From Streptomyces rapamycinicus NRRL 5491 (GTDB lineage: Bacteria; Actinomycetota; Actinomycetes; Streptomycetales; Streptomycetaceae): a stretch of 64,000 bases of DNA. Shown in pieces: positions 54,326-64,000 of this stretch. Made by a program: the position numbers and the translations under genes. A model generated the notes under the pieces. The model saw only the letters and a list, made by a program, of their open reading frames with translations. It ran no database searches and was not told the DNA's origin. Within the stretch, counting starts at the first letter, position 1. Each line of letters opens with the position of its first letter. Where the stretch lies: contig NZ_CP085193.1 of the NCBI RefSeq assembly GCF_024298965.1, forward strand, positions 6,696,001-6,760,000, in the 5' to 3' direction.

Positions 54326-55888
54326 TTGAGTACGGGACCCGGAGCAGACTCCGCACCCGCACCGAAGAACCCCGCACACCCCGGAAGCCCGGGATCCCCC
54401 GGAACCTCCGGACCCCCCGGGACCCCGAGAACCTCCGGAACCCCGGGAATCTCCGGAACCCCTGGTCACCCGGGAACGCCTGGTCACCCGGGAAGCCCCG
54501 GAACTCACGGAACCCCCGGAACCCCCGGAACACCGGGAATCTCCGTATCCGACCCCGCACCCGCCGTCGGCGCGGGACGCACGCGGGGCGGCGGGACCTT
54601 CCGTTCGCTGAGGATCCGCAACTACCGCCTGTTCGCGACCGGTGCCATGATCTCCAACACCGGCACCTGGATGTCACGGATCGCCCAGGACTGGCTGGTC
54701 CTGAGTCTCACCGGCTCCTCCACCGCGGTCGGCATCACCACCGCGCTGCAGTTCCTGCCCATGCTGCTCTTCGGTCTCTACGGCGGGGTCATCGCGGACC
54801 GATGTCCCAGGCGCCGGCTGCTGCTCTTCACCCAGACCGCGCTGGGGCTGTGCGGGCTCGCCCTCGCCGCCCTCACCCTCAGCGGGCATGTACAGGTCTG
54901 GCACGTCTATCTCATCGCGTTCCTGCTCGGTATGGTCACCGTCGTCGACAACCCGACCCGCCAGGTCTTCGTCAACGAGATGGTCGGCCCCAAGGACCTG
55001 CGGAACGCGGTCAGTCTCAACTCCGCGAACTTCCAGTCCGCCCGGCTGATCGGCCCGGCGGTCGCCGGTGTGCTGATCACCGCCGTGGGCAGCGGCTGGG
55101 CCTTCCTGATCAACGGAGTCTCCTTCGGCGCCCCGATCATCGGGCTGCTGCTGATGCGCACCAGCGAGCTGCACAAGGTCGAGCGGGCGCCGCGCGGCAA
55201 GGGGCAGTTGCGGGAGGGGCTGCGCTATGTGGCCGGGAACCCCGATCTGATCTGGCCGATCGTGCTCGTCGGCTTCATCGGCACCTTCGGCTTCAACTTC
55301 CCGATCTGGCTGAGCGCCTTCGCCGACGATGTCTTCCACGCCGGGCCGGGCACGTACGGCCTGCTCAACACCCTGATCGCGATCGGCTCGGTGACGGGTG
55401 CGCTGCTCGCCGCCCGGCGGGTGGTGGCCCGGCGGCGGCTGCTGGTCGGGGCCGCGCTGATGTTCGGCGTGCTGGAGATGGTCGCGGCGGCCACCCCGTA
55501 CTTCTGGCTCTTCGCAGCGCTCATGGTGCCGATCGGGATCTTCAGCCTGACGTTCAACGTGACCGCGAACTCCAGCGTCCAGCTCGCGACGGATCCCGCG
55601 ATGCGGGGCCGGGTGATGAGCCTGTTCATGATGGTCTTCGTCGGCGGTACGCCGATCGGCGGCCCGCTGGTGGGCTGGGTCACCGACACCTACGGCGCCC
55701 GCATCGGCTTCGCCGCGGGCGGTCTGATCTCGGCGGCCGCCGCGGCCGCGGTGGGGCTGATCCTGGTCCGGGCCGGCGGCCTGCGGCTGAAGCTGGACCT
55801 GCGCCGGGGCCACCCGCATGTGATCTTCGTGCCGCGCACGCCTGAGACGGAGCCGGAAGAGGAGAAGCCGCTGGCCGCCACGGCCTGA
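54326..55888 (+). CDS. MFS exporter with collagen-like N-terminal tail
   Basis: 520 aa, TTG start 7 bp after AGGAGG. Residues ~20-73 are about 18 Gly-X-Y triplets rich in Pro (GSPGSPGTSGPPGTP; GTPGHPGTPGHPGSPGT), unusual for a bacterial transporter and cytoplasmic by topology. Residues ~90-490 are an MFS-3/DHA-type exporter (SRIAQDWLVLSLTGSSTAVG; GVIADRCPRRRLLL; DNPTRQVFVNEMVGPKDLRNAVSLNS). The MarR gene upstream should control it. Substrate unknown. Confidence 0.9.
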   Translation: MSTGPGADSAPAPKNPAHPGSPGSPGTSGPPGTPRTSGTPGISGTPGHPGTPGHPGSPGTHGTPGTPGTPGISVSDPAPAVGAGRTRGGGTFRSLRIRNYRLFATGAMISNTGTWMSRIAQDWLVLSLTGSSTAVGITTALQFLPMLLFGLYGGVIADRCPRRRLLLFTQTALGLCGLALAALTLSGHVQVWHVYLIAFLLGMVTVVDNPTRQVFVNEMVGPKDLRNAVSLNSANFQSARLIGPAVAGVLITAVGSGWAFLINGVSFGAPIIGLLLMRTSELHKVERAPRGKGQLREGLRYVAGNPDLIWPIVLVGFIGTFGFNFPIWLSAFADDVFHAGPGTYGLLNTLIAIGSVTGALLAARRVVARRRLLVGAALMFGVLEMVAAATPYFWLFAALMVPIGIFSLTFNVTANSSVQLATDPAMRGRVMSLFMMVFVGGTPIGGPLVGWVTDTYGARIGFAAGGLISAAAAAAVGLILVRAGGLRLKLDLRRGHPHVIFVPRTPETEPEEEKPLAATA

Positions 55889-55941
55889 ACCCACCAGGCT
55901 GCGCACAACTCGGCCCCTCCGGCGTGTGAGGAGCGGGGTCC

Positions 55942-56053
55942 GGGGCGGAACCCCGGCGAGGTCGGGGCGGAACCCCGGCGAGGTCGGGGCGGAACCCCGG
56001 CGAGGTCGGGGCGGAACCCCGGCGAGGGTCGGGGCGGAACCCCGGCGAGGTCG
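55942..56053. repeat. Five 22-23 bp repeats, each a mini-hairpin
   Basis: GGGGCGGAACCCCGGCGAGG plus TC repeats at 55942, 55964, 55986, 56008 and 56031. Within each unit CCGGGG can pair with CCCCGG around CGGAA. Possibly functions as a cluster of weak hairpins after the MFS gene. Confidence 0.9.
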
Positions 56054-56169
56054 GCGAGGTCGGCGAGGGCGGGGCCAAAGGGGCAGAGCGCCTTCCCGCG
56101 CGGCCCGGGCTGAGTTGCCAACCCCCGGAGAGGCTGAGTTCCCAACCTCCGGTGCGGGAGACTGGGCGG

Positions 56170-56829
56170 ATGAGACTCTTCGCCGCCGTGTTGCCGCCGG
56201 AGGCGGCCGTCGCCGAGCTGGCCGCGCGGGTCAAGGCGCTCCGGGCGCTGCCGGGGGCGGACGGGCTGCGGTGGACCGAGCGGGAGGGCTGGCACTTCAC
56301 GCTCGCCTTCTTCGGTGAGGTGGCCGAGGACGTACTGCCCGAGCTGCACACCCGGCTGGCCCGCGCCGCCCATCGGCACCACCCTCATGAGCTGCGACTC
56401 GCGGGCGGCGGCCGGTTCGACGACCGGGTGGTGTGGGTGGGCGTCGACGGCGACAGCGAGGCCCTGCGGCGGCTGGCCGACTCCGCCGAGGCGGGGGGCC
56501 GCCGGGCCGGGGTCCCGATGGACCGGCACCGCCCGTACCACCCGCATCTGACCATCGCCCGCGCCCGCGCCCGCTCCTCGGGGCACGGCTCCCCGCACCA
56601 CGGCTCCTCGCACCACGGCTCCTCGCACCACGGCTCCTCGGGGCACGGCTCCCCGCACCACGGCTCCACCACCAGCCTCGCGCCGTACGTGGACGGGCTC
56701 ATGGACTTCGCGGGCCGGGAGTGGACCGTGGGCGAGCTCAGCCTGGTGCGCAGCCATCCACCCGCCCCGGGCGTCCCCGGGCAGCAGCCGCGCTACGAGG
56801 TGGTGGCGGCCTGGCCGCTGGGGCACTGA
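56170..56829 (+). CDS. thpR: RNA 2',3'-cyclic phosphodiesterase (LigT family)
   Basis: 219 aa. Two HxTx motifs, HFTLAFFG (His42) and HLTIARA (His126), define the 2H phosphoesterase fold. Opens 2',3'-cyclic phosphates or ligates tRNA half-molecules in vitro. Residues ~137-166 are a (Gly/Ser-His-His-Gly-Ser)n insert from 15 bp repeats, just after the second motif. ATG 56170. Confidence 0.92.
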   Translation: MRLFAAVLPPEAAVAELAARVKALRALPGADGLRWTEREGWHFTLAFFGEVAEDVLPELHTRLARAAHRHHPHELRLAGGGRFDDRVVWVGVDGDSEALRRLADSAEAGGRRAGVPMDRHRPYHPHLTIARARARSSGHGSPHHGSSHHGSSHHGSSGHGSPHHGSTTSLAPYVDGLMDFAGREWTVGELSLVRSHPPAPGVPGQQPRYEVVAAWPLGH

Positions 56830-56851
56830 GCGGTCCGGCTAATCTCGAGGT

Positions 56852-56941
56852 GTGGACCCCAAGACCAGAAACATGATCATGAGCGGCGCGCTGGTGCTGA
56901 TTCTCGTCGTCGTCGCCGCGGCGGCCGCCCTCGGAGGCTGA
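56852..56941 (+). CDS. 29-residue single-helix membrane peptide
   Basis: GTG start after CTCGAGGT: MDPKTRNMIMSGALVLILVV followed by VAAAAALGG. A short charged N-terminus and one hydrophobic segment. I recall similar mini-proteins starting MDPKTRNMIM in Streptomyces; function unknown. 22 bp after thpR, perhaps co-transcribed. Confidence 0.65.
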   Translation: MDPKTRNMIMSGALVLILVVVAAAAALGG

Positions 56942-56991
56942 GAAGGAGGGGTGTGAGCCGTGGCCCACACCCCCATGGCTCTCGCGCTCGG

Positions 56992-57987
56992 CTACCAGGC
57001 GAACGCCTCCGGTGACGGCCCCGGACCCGGGAAGATCTCGTCCAGCTCCGCCAGCACCTCCTCGCCCAGCTTCAGCTCCGACGCCCGTACCGCCGACGCC
57101 AACTGCTCGGCCGTGCGCGGACCCACGATCGGACCGGTGACCCCGGGCCGGGTGAGCAGCCAGGCCAGGGCCGCCTCGCCGGGCTCGATGCCGTGCTTGG
57201 CCAGCAGGTCCTCGTACCGCTGGATCTGATCGCGCACCGTCGAGTTCTTCAGCGCGTCGGCGCTGCGTCCGGACGTGCTGCGCGAACCGCCGCCCTCGCG
57301 CTCCTTGCGGAGCGCTCCGCCGAGCAGCCCGCCGTGCAGCGGCGACCAGGGGATGATGCCCGCGCCGTAGCCCTGCGCGGCCGGGATGACCTCCATCTCG
57401 GCGCGGCGCTCGGCCAGGTTGTACAGGCACTGCTCGCTGACCAGCCCGTACGAGCCACGGCGGGCCGCGGCCTCATTGGCCTGGGCGATGTGCCAGCCCG
57501 CGTGGTTGGAGGAGCCCGCGTAGACGATCTTGCCCTGCTGTACGAGGACGTCGATGGCCTGCCAGATCTCGTCCCACGGGGTGGAGCGGTCCACGTGGTG
57601 GAACTGGTAGAGGTCGATGTAGTCCGTGCCGAGCCGCTTGAGGCTGGCGTCCACGGCCCGGCGGATGTTCACGGCCGAGAGCTTGTCGCTGTTGGGCCAG
57701 GGCTCGCCCTCGGCGGCCATGTTTCCGTACACCTTGGTCGCTAGGACCGTCTTCTCGCGCCGCCCGCCGCCCTTGGCGAACCAGCTCCCGATGATTTCCT
57801 CGGTGCGACCCTTGTTCTCGCCCCAGCCGTACACATTGGCGGTGTCGAAGAAGTTGATGCCCGCGTCGAGCGCGGCATCCATGATCGAGTGGCTGTCGGC
57901 CTCCTCCGTCTGCGGACCGAAGTTCATGGTGCCGAGGACGATACGGCTGACCTTGAGACCCGTGCGTCCGAGCTGCGTGTACTCCAT
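56992..57987 (-). CDS. Aldo-keto reductase (AKR, YhdN/tas-like)
   Basis: 331 aa. Catalytic tetrad: Asp48 and Tyr53 (FDTANVYG), Lys85 (ATKVYG), His130 (QFHHVD). NADPH-dependent carbonyl reduction; physiological substrate unknown. C-terminal VTGPIVGPRTAEQL binds cofactor. Start ATG 57987. Confidence 0.92.
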   Translation of the reverse strand: MEYTQLGRTGLKVSRIVLGTMNFGPQTEEADSHSIMDAALDAGINFFDTANVYGWGENKGRTEEIIGSWFAKGGGRREKTVLATKVYGNMAAEGEPWPNSDKLSAVNIRRAVDASLKRLGTDYIDLYQFHHVDRSTPWDEIWQAIDVLVQQGKIVYAGSSNHAGWHIAQANEAAARRGSYGLVSEQCLYNLAERRAEMEVIPAAQGYGAGIIPWSPLHGGLLGGALRKEREGGGSRSTSGRSADALKNSTVRDQIQRYEDLLAKHGIEPGEAALAWLLTRPGVTGPIVGPRTAEQLASAVRASELKLGEEVLAELDEIFPGPGPSPEAFAW

Positions 57988-58098
57988 GAGGATCAGCCAA
58001 GCCGTTGGAGTGCGCTCTAATCAAGGGGGGCGGGCCGGGCGTTCGGTCATCGGTGGCGGCAGGGCCCCGGCCGGGAATTCCCCGGGGGAAACCCGAAA

Positions 58099-58136
58099 GC
58101 CCGCTTTTTGGCCCCCCGTGCGGTCAAAAAGCGGGC
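58099..58136 (-). terminator. Terminator of the 58.2-58.8 kb membrane gene
   Basis: GCCCGCTTTTTG (58099-58110) pairs perfectly with CAAAAAGCGGGC (58125-58136) around a 14 nt loop. About 98 bp past the membrane-gene stop on the minus strand. Confidence 0.8.
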
Positions 58137-58233
58137 GTCTTGGGGTTTTGCGGCTCCGGTCGGAATTCAATCGAGCATGATCGCCGGAGATGGCCGCTGA
58201 GTTGGGTCGCCGAATGCGACCGGTCTTTTCGGA

Positions 58234-58785
58234 TTACCGGGCGGCGCGGGACTTCATAAAGCCGAGAATGCCGAGGGCCAGGGCCATCAGTGCGCCGACC
58301 AGGACCATGTAGAGCCCCGGTCCCGCGGTCATGTCGTACAGCTTCGAGGCCTGGTCCACCGCCTTCTCGGCAACCTCCTTCGACACCCCCTCCTCGTCCG
58401 TCAGCTTCTGGACGAGGAGTCGCTCGGGGTCCGCCATGTTGATGACCGCGACAATCGCCATGGCCAGCCCCAGAACGCCGCCGACCAGGTAGAGCGCCGC
58501 CTTCTTGGTGGCCATGGCGGCGATGAACAGGATCGCCGCGACCAGGGCGATGATCAGCGTGATGATGCCGTCGCCGTCGATGCCCTTGATGCCCCCGGTG
58601 GCGCCCTCGGCGTCGGAGATCACCCAGTTCACCATGGAGCCGACCAGTGCGATGACCGAGCCGACGATCGCGAAGATCGCGATCTTCTTGGACGGCGCTG
58701 CCGGTGCCGCACCATGGTTCGGGGCGCCGGCGGAATGTGAGGGCGGTGCGGTTTGCGCATAAGAGGACTGGCTGTATTCGCTCAT
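58234..58785 (-). CDS. Predicted four-helix membrane protein
   Basis: 183 aa. Ser/Ala/Pro-rich N-terminus, then helices IAIFAIVGSVIALVGSMVNWVI, IITLIIALVAAILFIAAMA, ALYLVGGVLGLAMAIVAVI, GLYMVLVGALMALALGIL. Between helices 3 and 4 a charged loop (ERLLVQKLTDEEGVSKEVAEKAV) suggests an extracytoplasmic domain. No known family. Confidence 0.8.
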   Translation of the reverse strand: MSEYSQSSYAQTAPPSHSAGAPNHGAAPAAPSKKIAIFAIVGSVIALVGSMVNWVISDAEGATGGIKGIDGDGIITLIIALVAAILFIAAMATKKAALYLVGGVLGLAMAIVAVINMADPERLLVQKLTDEEGVSKEVAEKAVDQASKLYDMTAGPGLYMVLVGALMALALGILGFMKSRAAR

Positions 58786-59105
58786 GAGCTCAGACCGTAA
58801 GCGGGGCCTTTCTGTATTGCAATGCCGCCGCCCGCTATGCCGTCAATGACCGATAAATTTCTCGCCGAAATAATCCCCGGATGAGGTCAAATAATCTCGG
58901 GGTTATTTCGGGGTGGCCGCCCGCACAAATAATTGACAGACGTTATCTGCCCGTGATCGCGGAAGTCATGCGCGATCACGGAAGTGATGCTGGGCGGAAG
59001 ACGGAAGGGAGACGGCGCCCAGGCGGAAGCCATGCGTGGCCGGAGGCGGCCCCTCGGCGTGGTTCCGGCGCCGGACGCCTCCGGCGGGATGGCAGGCTTG
59101 GGCCC
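58786..59105. other. AT-rich divergent intergenic region with hairpin
   Basis: 320 bp, the most AT-rich gap in the window. CCGAAATAATCCCC (58865-58878) pairs with GGGGTTATTTCGG (58899-58911), one bulged base. It probably holds the promoters of the two divergent genes; elements not resolved. Confidence 0.5.
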
Positions 59106-60110
59106 ATGCGTCCGCTTCCGTTCGTACTCGGTGCCGCCGCGCTGCTGGCCGTGTCCGCAGCCGCCCCGGCCGCCGCCGACGACTCGTCGTCGCCGTCCCC
59201 CTTCACGATCCGGGATTCACGGATCACCGAGTCCAGCGGCCTCGCCGCGAGCCGTCTCCACCCCGGCGTCTACTGGACGCACAACGACAGCTCGGACGGC
59301 CCGTACGTATACGCCGTGGACGGCAGGACCGGGAAGACGGTCGCGCGGGTCACCCTGCGCGGTATAGGGGATCCCCGCGATGTGGAAGCGATCTCGATAG
59401 GGCCGGACGGCAATATCTACGTCGGCGATGTCGGCGACAACCTGGGCGGTCAGTGGTCCCATGTGTGGATCTACCGCTTCCCGGAGCCGAAGCAGCTGAA
59501 GGACACCACCGTCACCGCGACCCAGTTCACCGTCAAGTACCAGGGCGGGCCGCGCAACGCCGAGGCGCTGATGGTCCATCCCAAGACGGGCCGCGTCTAC
59601 ATCGCCAGCAAGAGCGACGAGGACGGCGGGCTGTACGCCGGACCGACCACGCTGAGCCCCTCGGGGGTGAACGTCTTCCAGCGGGTCTCCGACATCGACA
59701 TGGAGGTCACGGACGGGGCGTTCTCCCCGGACGGCACCCGGCTGGTGCTGCGCGGCTACTTCTCGGCCGCCGAGTACCGCTGGCGGAACGGAAAGCCGAC
59801 GCGGCTGAAGGAGGAGCCGGGGCTGCCGCTGCAGCGCCAGGGCGAGTCCGTCACCTTCACCCCGGACGGCGGCACCCTCATGTACGGCACCGAGGGCGCG
59901 GGCTCCGAGGTGACGCCGGTGGACCTCGGCGGGGAGCTGCTGCCGGACGCCACCGCGAAGGAGCAGAAGAAGAACGGGGAGTACTCCGACCGCGTCGACG
60001 GCAAGCTCACCGACGACGACAAGAACGGCAACCTGGTCAAGGCCGGGCTCACCTTCGTCGGCGCGCTGGTGGTCTTCTTCGGCCTGCGCAAGCTCTTCCG
60101 CCGGGGCTGA
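59106..60110 (+). CDS. Secreted beta-propeller-like protein with C-terminal membrane anchor
   Basis: 334 aa. Sec signal peptide (MRPLPFVLGAAALLAVSAAAPAAA, cleavage near residue 24), a repeat-type propeller body (SSGLAASRLHPGVYWTHNDSSDGPYVYAVDGRTGKTVARVTL; DVEAISIGPDGNIYVGDVGDN; GAFSPDGTRLVLRGY; SVTFTPDGGTLMYGTEG), and a C-terminal helix AGLTFVGALVVFFGLRKLFRR. Likely anchored on the cell surface; function unknown. ATG 59106 after GGATGGCAGG. Confidence 0.83.
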   Translation: MRPLPFVLGAAALLAVSAAAPAAADDSSSPSPFTIRDSRITESSGLAASRLHPGVYWTHNDSSDGPYVYAVDGRTGKTVARVTLRGIGDPRDVEAISIGPDGNIYVGDVGDNLGGQWSHVWIYRFPEPKQLKDTTVTATQFTVKYQGGPRNAEALMVHPKTGRVYIASKSDEDGGLYAGPTTLSPSGVNVFQRVSDIDMEVTDGAFSPDGTRLVLRGYFSAAEYRWRNGKPTRLKEEPGLPLQRQGESVTFTPDGGTLMYGTEGAGSEVTPVDLGGELLPDATAKEQKKNGEYSDRVDGKLTDDDKNGNLVKAGLTFVGALVVFFGLRKLFRRG

Positions 60111-60141
60111 CCCCGAAGCTGACCCTGGGGCTGGTGGTCAG

Positions 60142-60194
60142 CGCACGCGAAGGGGCCCACGGCCGGTGGTCGGCCGCGGGCCCCTTCGCGTGCG
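60142..60194 (+). terminator. Long perfect-stem terminator
   Basis: CGCACGCGAAGGGGCCC (60142-60158) pairs with its complement at 60178-60194; GGCC/GGCC pairing continues inside the loop. 31 bp after the propeller gene. Confidence 0.95.
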
Positions 60195-60217
60195 GGGGGA
60201 GAGTGAGTCCCCTTGCG

Positions 60218-61672
<1,455 letters not shown>

Positions 61673-61696
61673 TCAATGGCCGCCTCGCCGTGGACC

Positions 61697-64000
61697 ATGG
61701 AGGGCATGGCTGATCACCAGGCAGACGAGCTGGAGCAGGCGCTGCGACGAGCCGTTCGCGGGGACGTCTCCTTCGATACGGCGAGCCGGGCGCTGATGAC
61801 CATGGACGCGTCGAACTACCGGCGGGTCCCCGCCGGGGTCGTCGCGCCCCGCGACGCCGACGATGTGGCGGCGGTGCTGGCCGTGTGCCGGGAGCGCGGG
61901 GTGCCGGTGGTCGCGCGCGGCGGCGGGACCTCGATCGCGGGCCAGGCCACCGGGCTCGGCGTCGTCCTCGACTTCACCCGCCATATGCGCGGCATCCTCT
62001 CGCTCGACCCCGAGCGGCGCACCGCCGTCGTCCAGCCGGGCGTGATCTGCGACGACCTCCGTACGGCGGCCGGCGCCCATGGGCTGACGTTCGGCCCCGA
62101 CCCGTCCACCCACAGCCGCTGCACCCTCGGCGGCATGATCGGCAACAACTCCTGCGGCTCCCACTCCGTGGCCTGGGGCACCACCGCCGACAACGTCCAC
62201 GAGCTGGACGTCCTCACCTACGGCGGGGAGCGGGTGCGCGCCGCCCAGGGCCTCCATGACCTGCCCGCCCGGCTCCGCGACGGCATACGGTCCCTGGCCG
62301 GCCAGCATCTGGCCCTGCTGCGCACCGGCTTCCCCGAGCTGCCCCGCCGGATCTCCGGCTACGCCCTGGACGAGCTGCTGCCCGAGAAGAACGCCGACCT
62401 CGCCCGCGCCCTCACCGGCAGCGAGGGCACCCTCGGCGTGGTGACCGAGGCGACCGTAAGGCTGGTGGAGGCGCCCGGCGCCCGCGCCCTGGCCGTGCTC
62501 GGCTACCCCGACGAGAGCGCGGCGGCCGAGGCCGCGCACACCCTGCTGCCGTACGGTCCGCTGACCGTCGAGGGCATGGCCGCCGACCTGGTCGCCGGGA
62601 CGACCGGGCTGCCCAAGGGCGGCGCCTGGCTGTTCGTGGAGGTCGGCGGCGCCACCCGCGAGGAGGCCCTCTCCCGCGCCCAGGAGGTGGCCCGCGCCGC
62701 CGCCGAGGCCACCACGGACCACACCGTGGTCGCCGACCCGGCCGGACAGCGCGCCCTGTGGCGGGTGCGCGAGGACGCCTCCGGGACCGCCACCCGACTG
62801 CGTACTCCGGGTAGGGCGGACGGCAGCGAGGCCTGGCCCGGCTGGGAGGACTGCGCGGTGCCGCCGCCCCGGCTCGGCGCGTATCTGCGCGACTTCCGCG
62901 CCCTGATGGCCCAGCACGGGCTGCGCGGCACGCCGTACGGGCACTTCGGGGACGGCTGCATCCACGTCCGTATCGACTTCGACCTGCTGACCGAGCCCGG
63001 CATCCGGGTCTTCCGCGCCTTCTCCGCCGACCTCGCCGATCTCGTCGTCGCGCACGGCGGCTCGCTCTCCGGCGAACACGGCGACGGCCTGGCCCGCGCC
63101 GAGCTGCTGCCGCGCATGTACGGGACGGAGATGGTCGGCCTCTTCTCCCGCTTCAAGGACCTGTGGGACCCGGAGGGCGGTCTCAACCCCGGCGTCCTGG
63201 CCCGCCCGCAGCGCCTGGACCAGAACCTGCGCTTCGATCCGCTGCCGAGGCGGCCGGTGGACGTCGAGTTCGGCTATCCGCACGACAAGGGCGACTTCTC
63301 CGCGGCGGTCCGGCGCTGTGTGGGCGTCGCCAAGTGCCGTAACGAGTCGGTGTCCGGCGACGGCGTGATGTGCCCGTCGTACCGCGCCACCGGCGAGGAG
63401 AAGCACTCCACGCGCGGCCGCGCCCGGCTGCTGCACGAGATGCTCGCGGGCGAGGTCGTCCAGGACGGCTGGCGCTCGGAGGAGGTACGGGACGCGCTCG
63501 ACCTGTGCCTGTCCTGCAAGGGCTGCCGCAGCGACTGCCCGGTGGAGGTCGACATGGCCACCTACAAGGCGGAGTTCCTGCACCACCACTACGAGGGGCG
63601 GCTGCGCCCCGCGGCCCACTACTCGATGGGCTGGCTCCCGGTGTGGCTGCGCGCGGCGTCCCTCCTGCGGGCGGCCCCGGCGGCCAACGCGCTGGCCGGG
63701 GTGAGCCCACTCGCCACCCTGGCCAAACGCCTGGGCGGCATCGCCCCCGAACGCGACATCCCGGAACTGGCCCACGAGCCCTTCACACGGTGGTGGCGCG
63801 ACCGGGTCCGCGAGGCGGCGCGCGAGACGGGGGCCGGGGCCGGATCGGGATCGGGACGGCCCGAGCGCGGACGGACCGTCGTCCTCTGGCCGGACACCTT
63901 CACCAACCATCTCTCCCCGTCCGTCGGCCGGTCGGCGGTCGCCGTGCTGGAGGCGGCCGGGCTGCGGGTGGTCGTCCCGCCGAAACCCGTGTGCTGCGGG
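61697..64000 (+). CDS. FAD-linked oxidase / Fe-S (GlcD-GlpC fused) dehydrogenase, cut by window end
   Basis: 768 residues visible, open to position 64000. Order: PCMH FAD-binding domain (VVARGGGTSIAGQATG; TFGPDPSTHSRCTLGGMIGNNSCGSHSVAWG), FAD-oxidase C-terminal domain (PYGHFGDGCIHVRIDFDLL; GSLSGEHGDGLARAELLP), 4Fe-4S ferredoxin domain (two Cys clusters, CVGVAKC...MCPSYRA and CLSCKGCRSDCP), then the start of a CCG/heterodisulfide-reductase-like domain (PVCCG). Likely a D-2-hydroxyacid or glycolate/lactate-type dehydrogenase passing electrons to quinones. Start is ATG 61697 (MEGMADH); ATG 61676 and 61706 are in frame. Confidence 0.9.
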   Translation, partial: MEGMADHQADELEQALRRAVRGDVSFDTASRALMTMDASNYRRVPAGVVAPRDADDVAAVLAVCRERGVPVVARGGGTSIAGQATGLGVVLDFTRHMRGILSLDPERRTAVVQPGVICDDLRTAAGAHGLTFGPDPSTHSRCTLGGMIGNNSCGSHSVAWGTTADNVHELDVLTYGGERVRAAQGLHDLPARLRDGIRSLAGQHLALLRTGFPELPRRISGYALDELLPEKNADLARALTGSEGTLGVVTEATVRLVEAPGARALAVLGYPDESAAAEAAHTLLPYGPLTVEGMAADLVAGTTGLPKGGAWLFVEVGGATREEALSRAQEVARAAAEATTDHTVVADPAGQRALWRVREDASGTATRLRTPGRADGSEAWPGWEDCAVPPPRLGAYLRDFRALMAQHGLRGTPYGHFGDGCIHVRIDFDLLTEPGIRVFRAFSADLADLVVAHGGSLSGEHGDGLARAELLPRMYGTEMVGLFSRFKDLWDPEGGLNPGVLARPQRLDQNLRFDPLPRRPVDVEFGYPHDKGDFSAAVRRCVGVAKCRNESVSGDGVMCPSYRATGEEKHSTRGRARLLHEMLAGEVVQDGWRSEEVRDALDLCLSCKGCRSDCPVEVDMATYKAEFLHHHYEGRLRPAAHYSMGWLPVWLRAASLLRAAPAANALAGVSPLATLAKRLGGIAPERDIPELAHEPFTRWWRDRVREAARETGAGAGSGSGRPERGRTVVLWPDTFTNHLSPSVGRSAVAVLEAAGLRVVVPPKPVCCG

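Overview
The window comes from a high-GC actinomycete chromosome, almost certainly a Streptomyces. Codon third positions are strongly G/C, GTG and TTG starts are common, and ATGA/GTGA stop-start overlaps are frequent. Recognisable Streptomyces features include two DasR-type (dre) sites beside a NagK-like kinase, a CIRCE-controlled groEL without groES, an AbaA/WhiJ-type regulator module, futalosine-pathway menaquinone genes, DUF397/DUF3027/DUF3040/DUF3263 proteins and a DmdR/IdeR-like iron box. From memory, the order nagK - sugar-binding lipoprotein - DUF3263 - otsB/otsA - gpgS - thrC - csp - groEL2 - murQ resembles the core region around SCO4285-SCO4308 of S. coelicolor. Functions are mostly housekeeping; I see no prophage, CRISPR array, rRNA, tRNA or antibiotic biosynthesis cluster.

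Layout. 1-2.5 kb: N-acetylglucosamine kinase (cut by the window edge) divergent from a sugar-binding lipoprotein and a DUF3263 protein, with a candidate dre on each side. 2.6-6.4 kb: trehalose-6-phosphate phosphatase and synthase (convergent) and glucosyl-3-phosphoglycerate synthase. 6.5-8.3 kb: SAM-I riboswitch, threonine synthase and a ThiS/MoaD-like sulfur carrier. 8.6-10.9 kb: cold-shock protein and GroEL. 11-14.7 kb: RpiR regulator/MurQ, two small genes, and a response regulator whose sensor kinase survives only as its last codons. 15-20.5 kb: DUF3040, CPA2 antiporter, Cmx-type efflux pump, DUF222-HNH nuclease. 20.4-22 kb: AbaA/WhiJ-type trio. 22-30 kb: HD hydrolase, CutC, HelD-like helicase, XPB helicase, VanZ protein. 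30-35 kb: helicase-associated/WYL-like protein and a HAAS-like membrane protein. 35-39 kb: iron-siderophore importer genes (ATPase plus two permeases) behind an iron box, and a divergent HAD hydrolase. 39.5-42.6 kb: second cold-shock protein, MqnD/MqnB, DUF2771 lipoprotein. 42.8-51.8 kb: MFS protein, DUF3027, a large sacsin/Hsp90-like ATPase, an SAM methyltransferase, DUF2530. 52-64 kb: AzgA-like permease, MarR/MFS pair, ThpR, a 29-residue membrane peptide, aldo-keto reductase, a secreted propeller-like protein, SerC, and a FAD/Fe-S oxidoreductase running off the right edge.

The most unusual property is the density of minisatellites. About twenty unrelated tandem arrays (unit 6-47 bp, many near-perfect) fill intergenic gaps. 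In at least eight cases the repeat unit contains, or runs into, the stop codon of the adjacent gene, as though gene 3' ends had been repeatedly copied. Comparable expansions occur inside coding regions as low-complexity inserts or tails: OtsA, two MFS pumps, DUF222-HNH, VanZ, the helicase-associated protein, ThpR, and a collagen-like Gly-X-Y tail on a third MFS pump.
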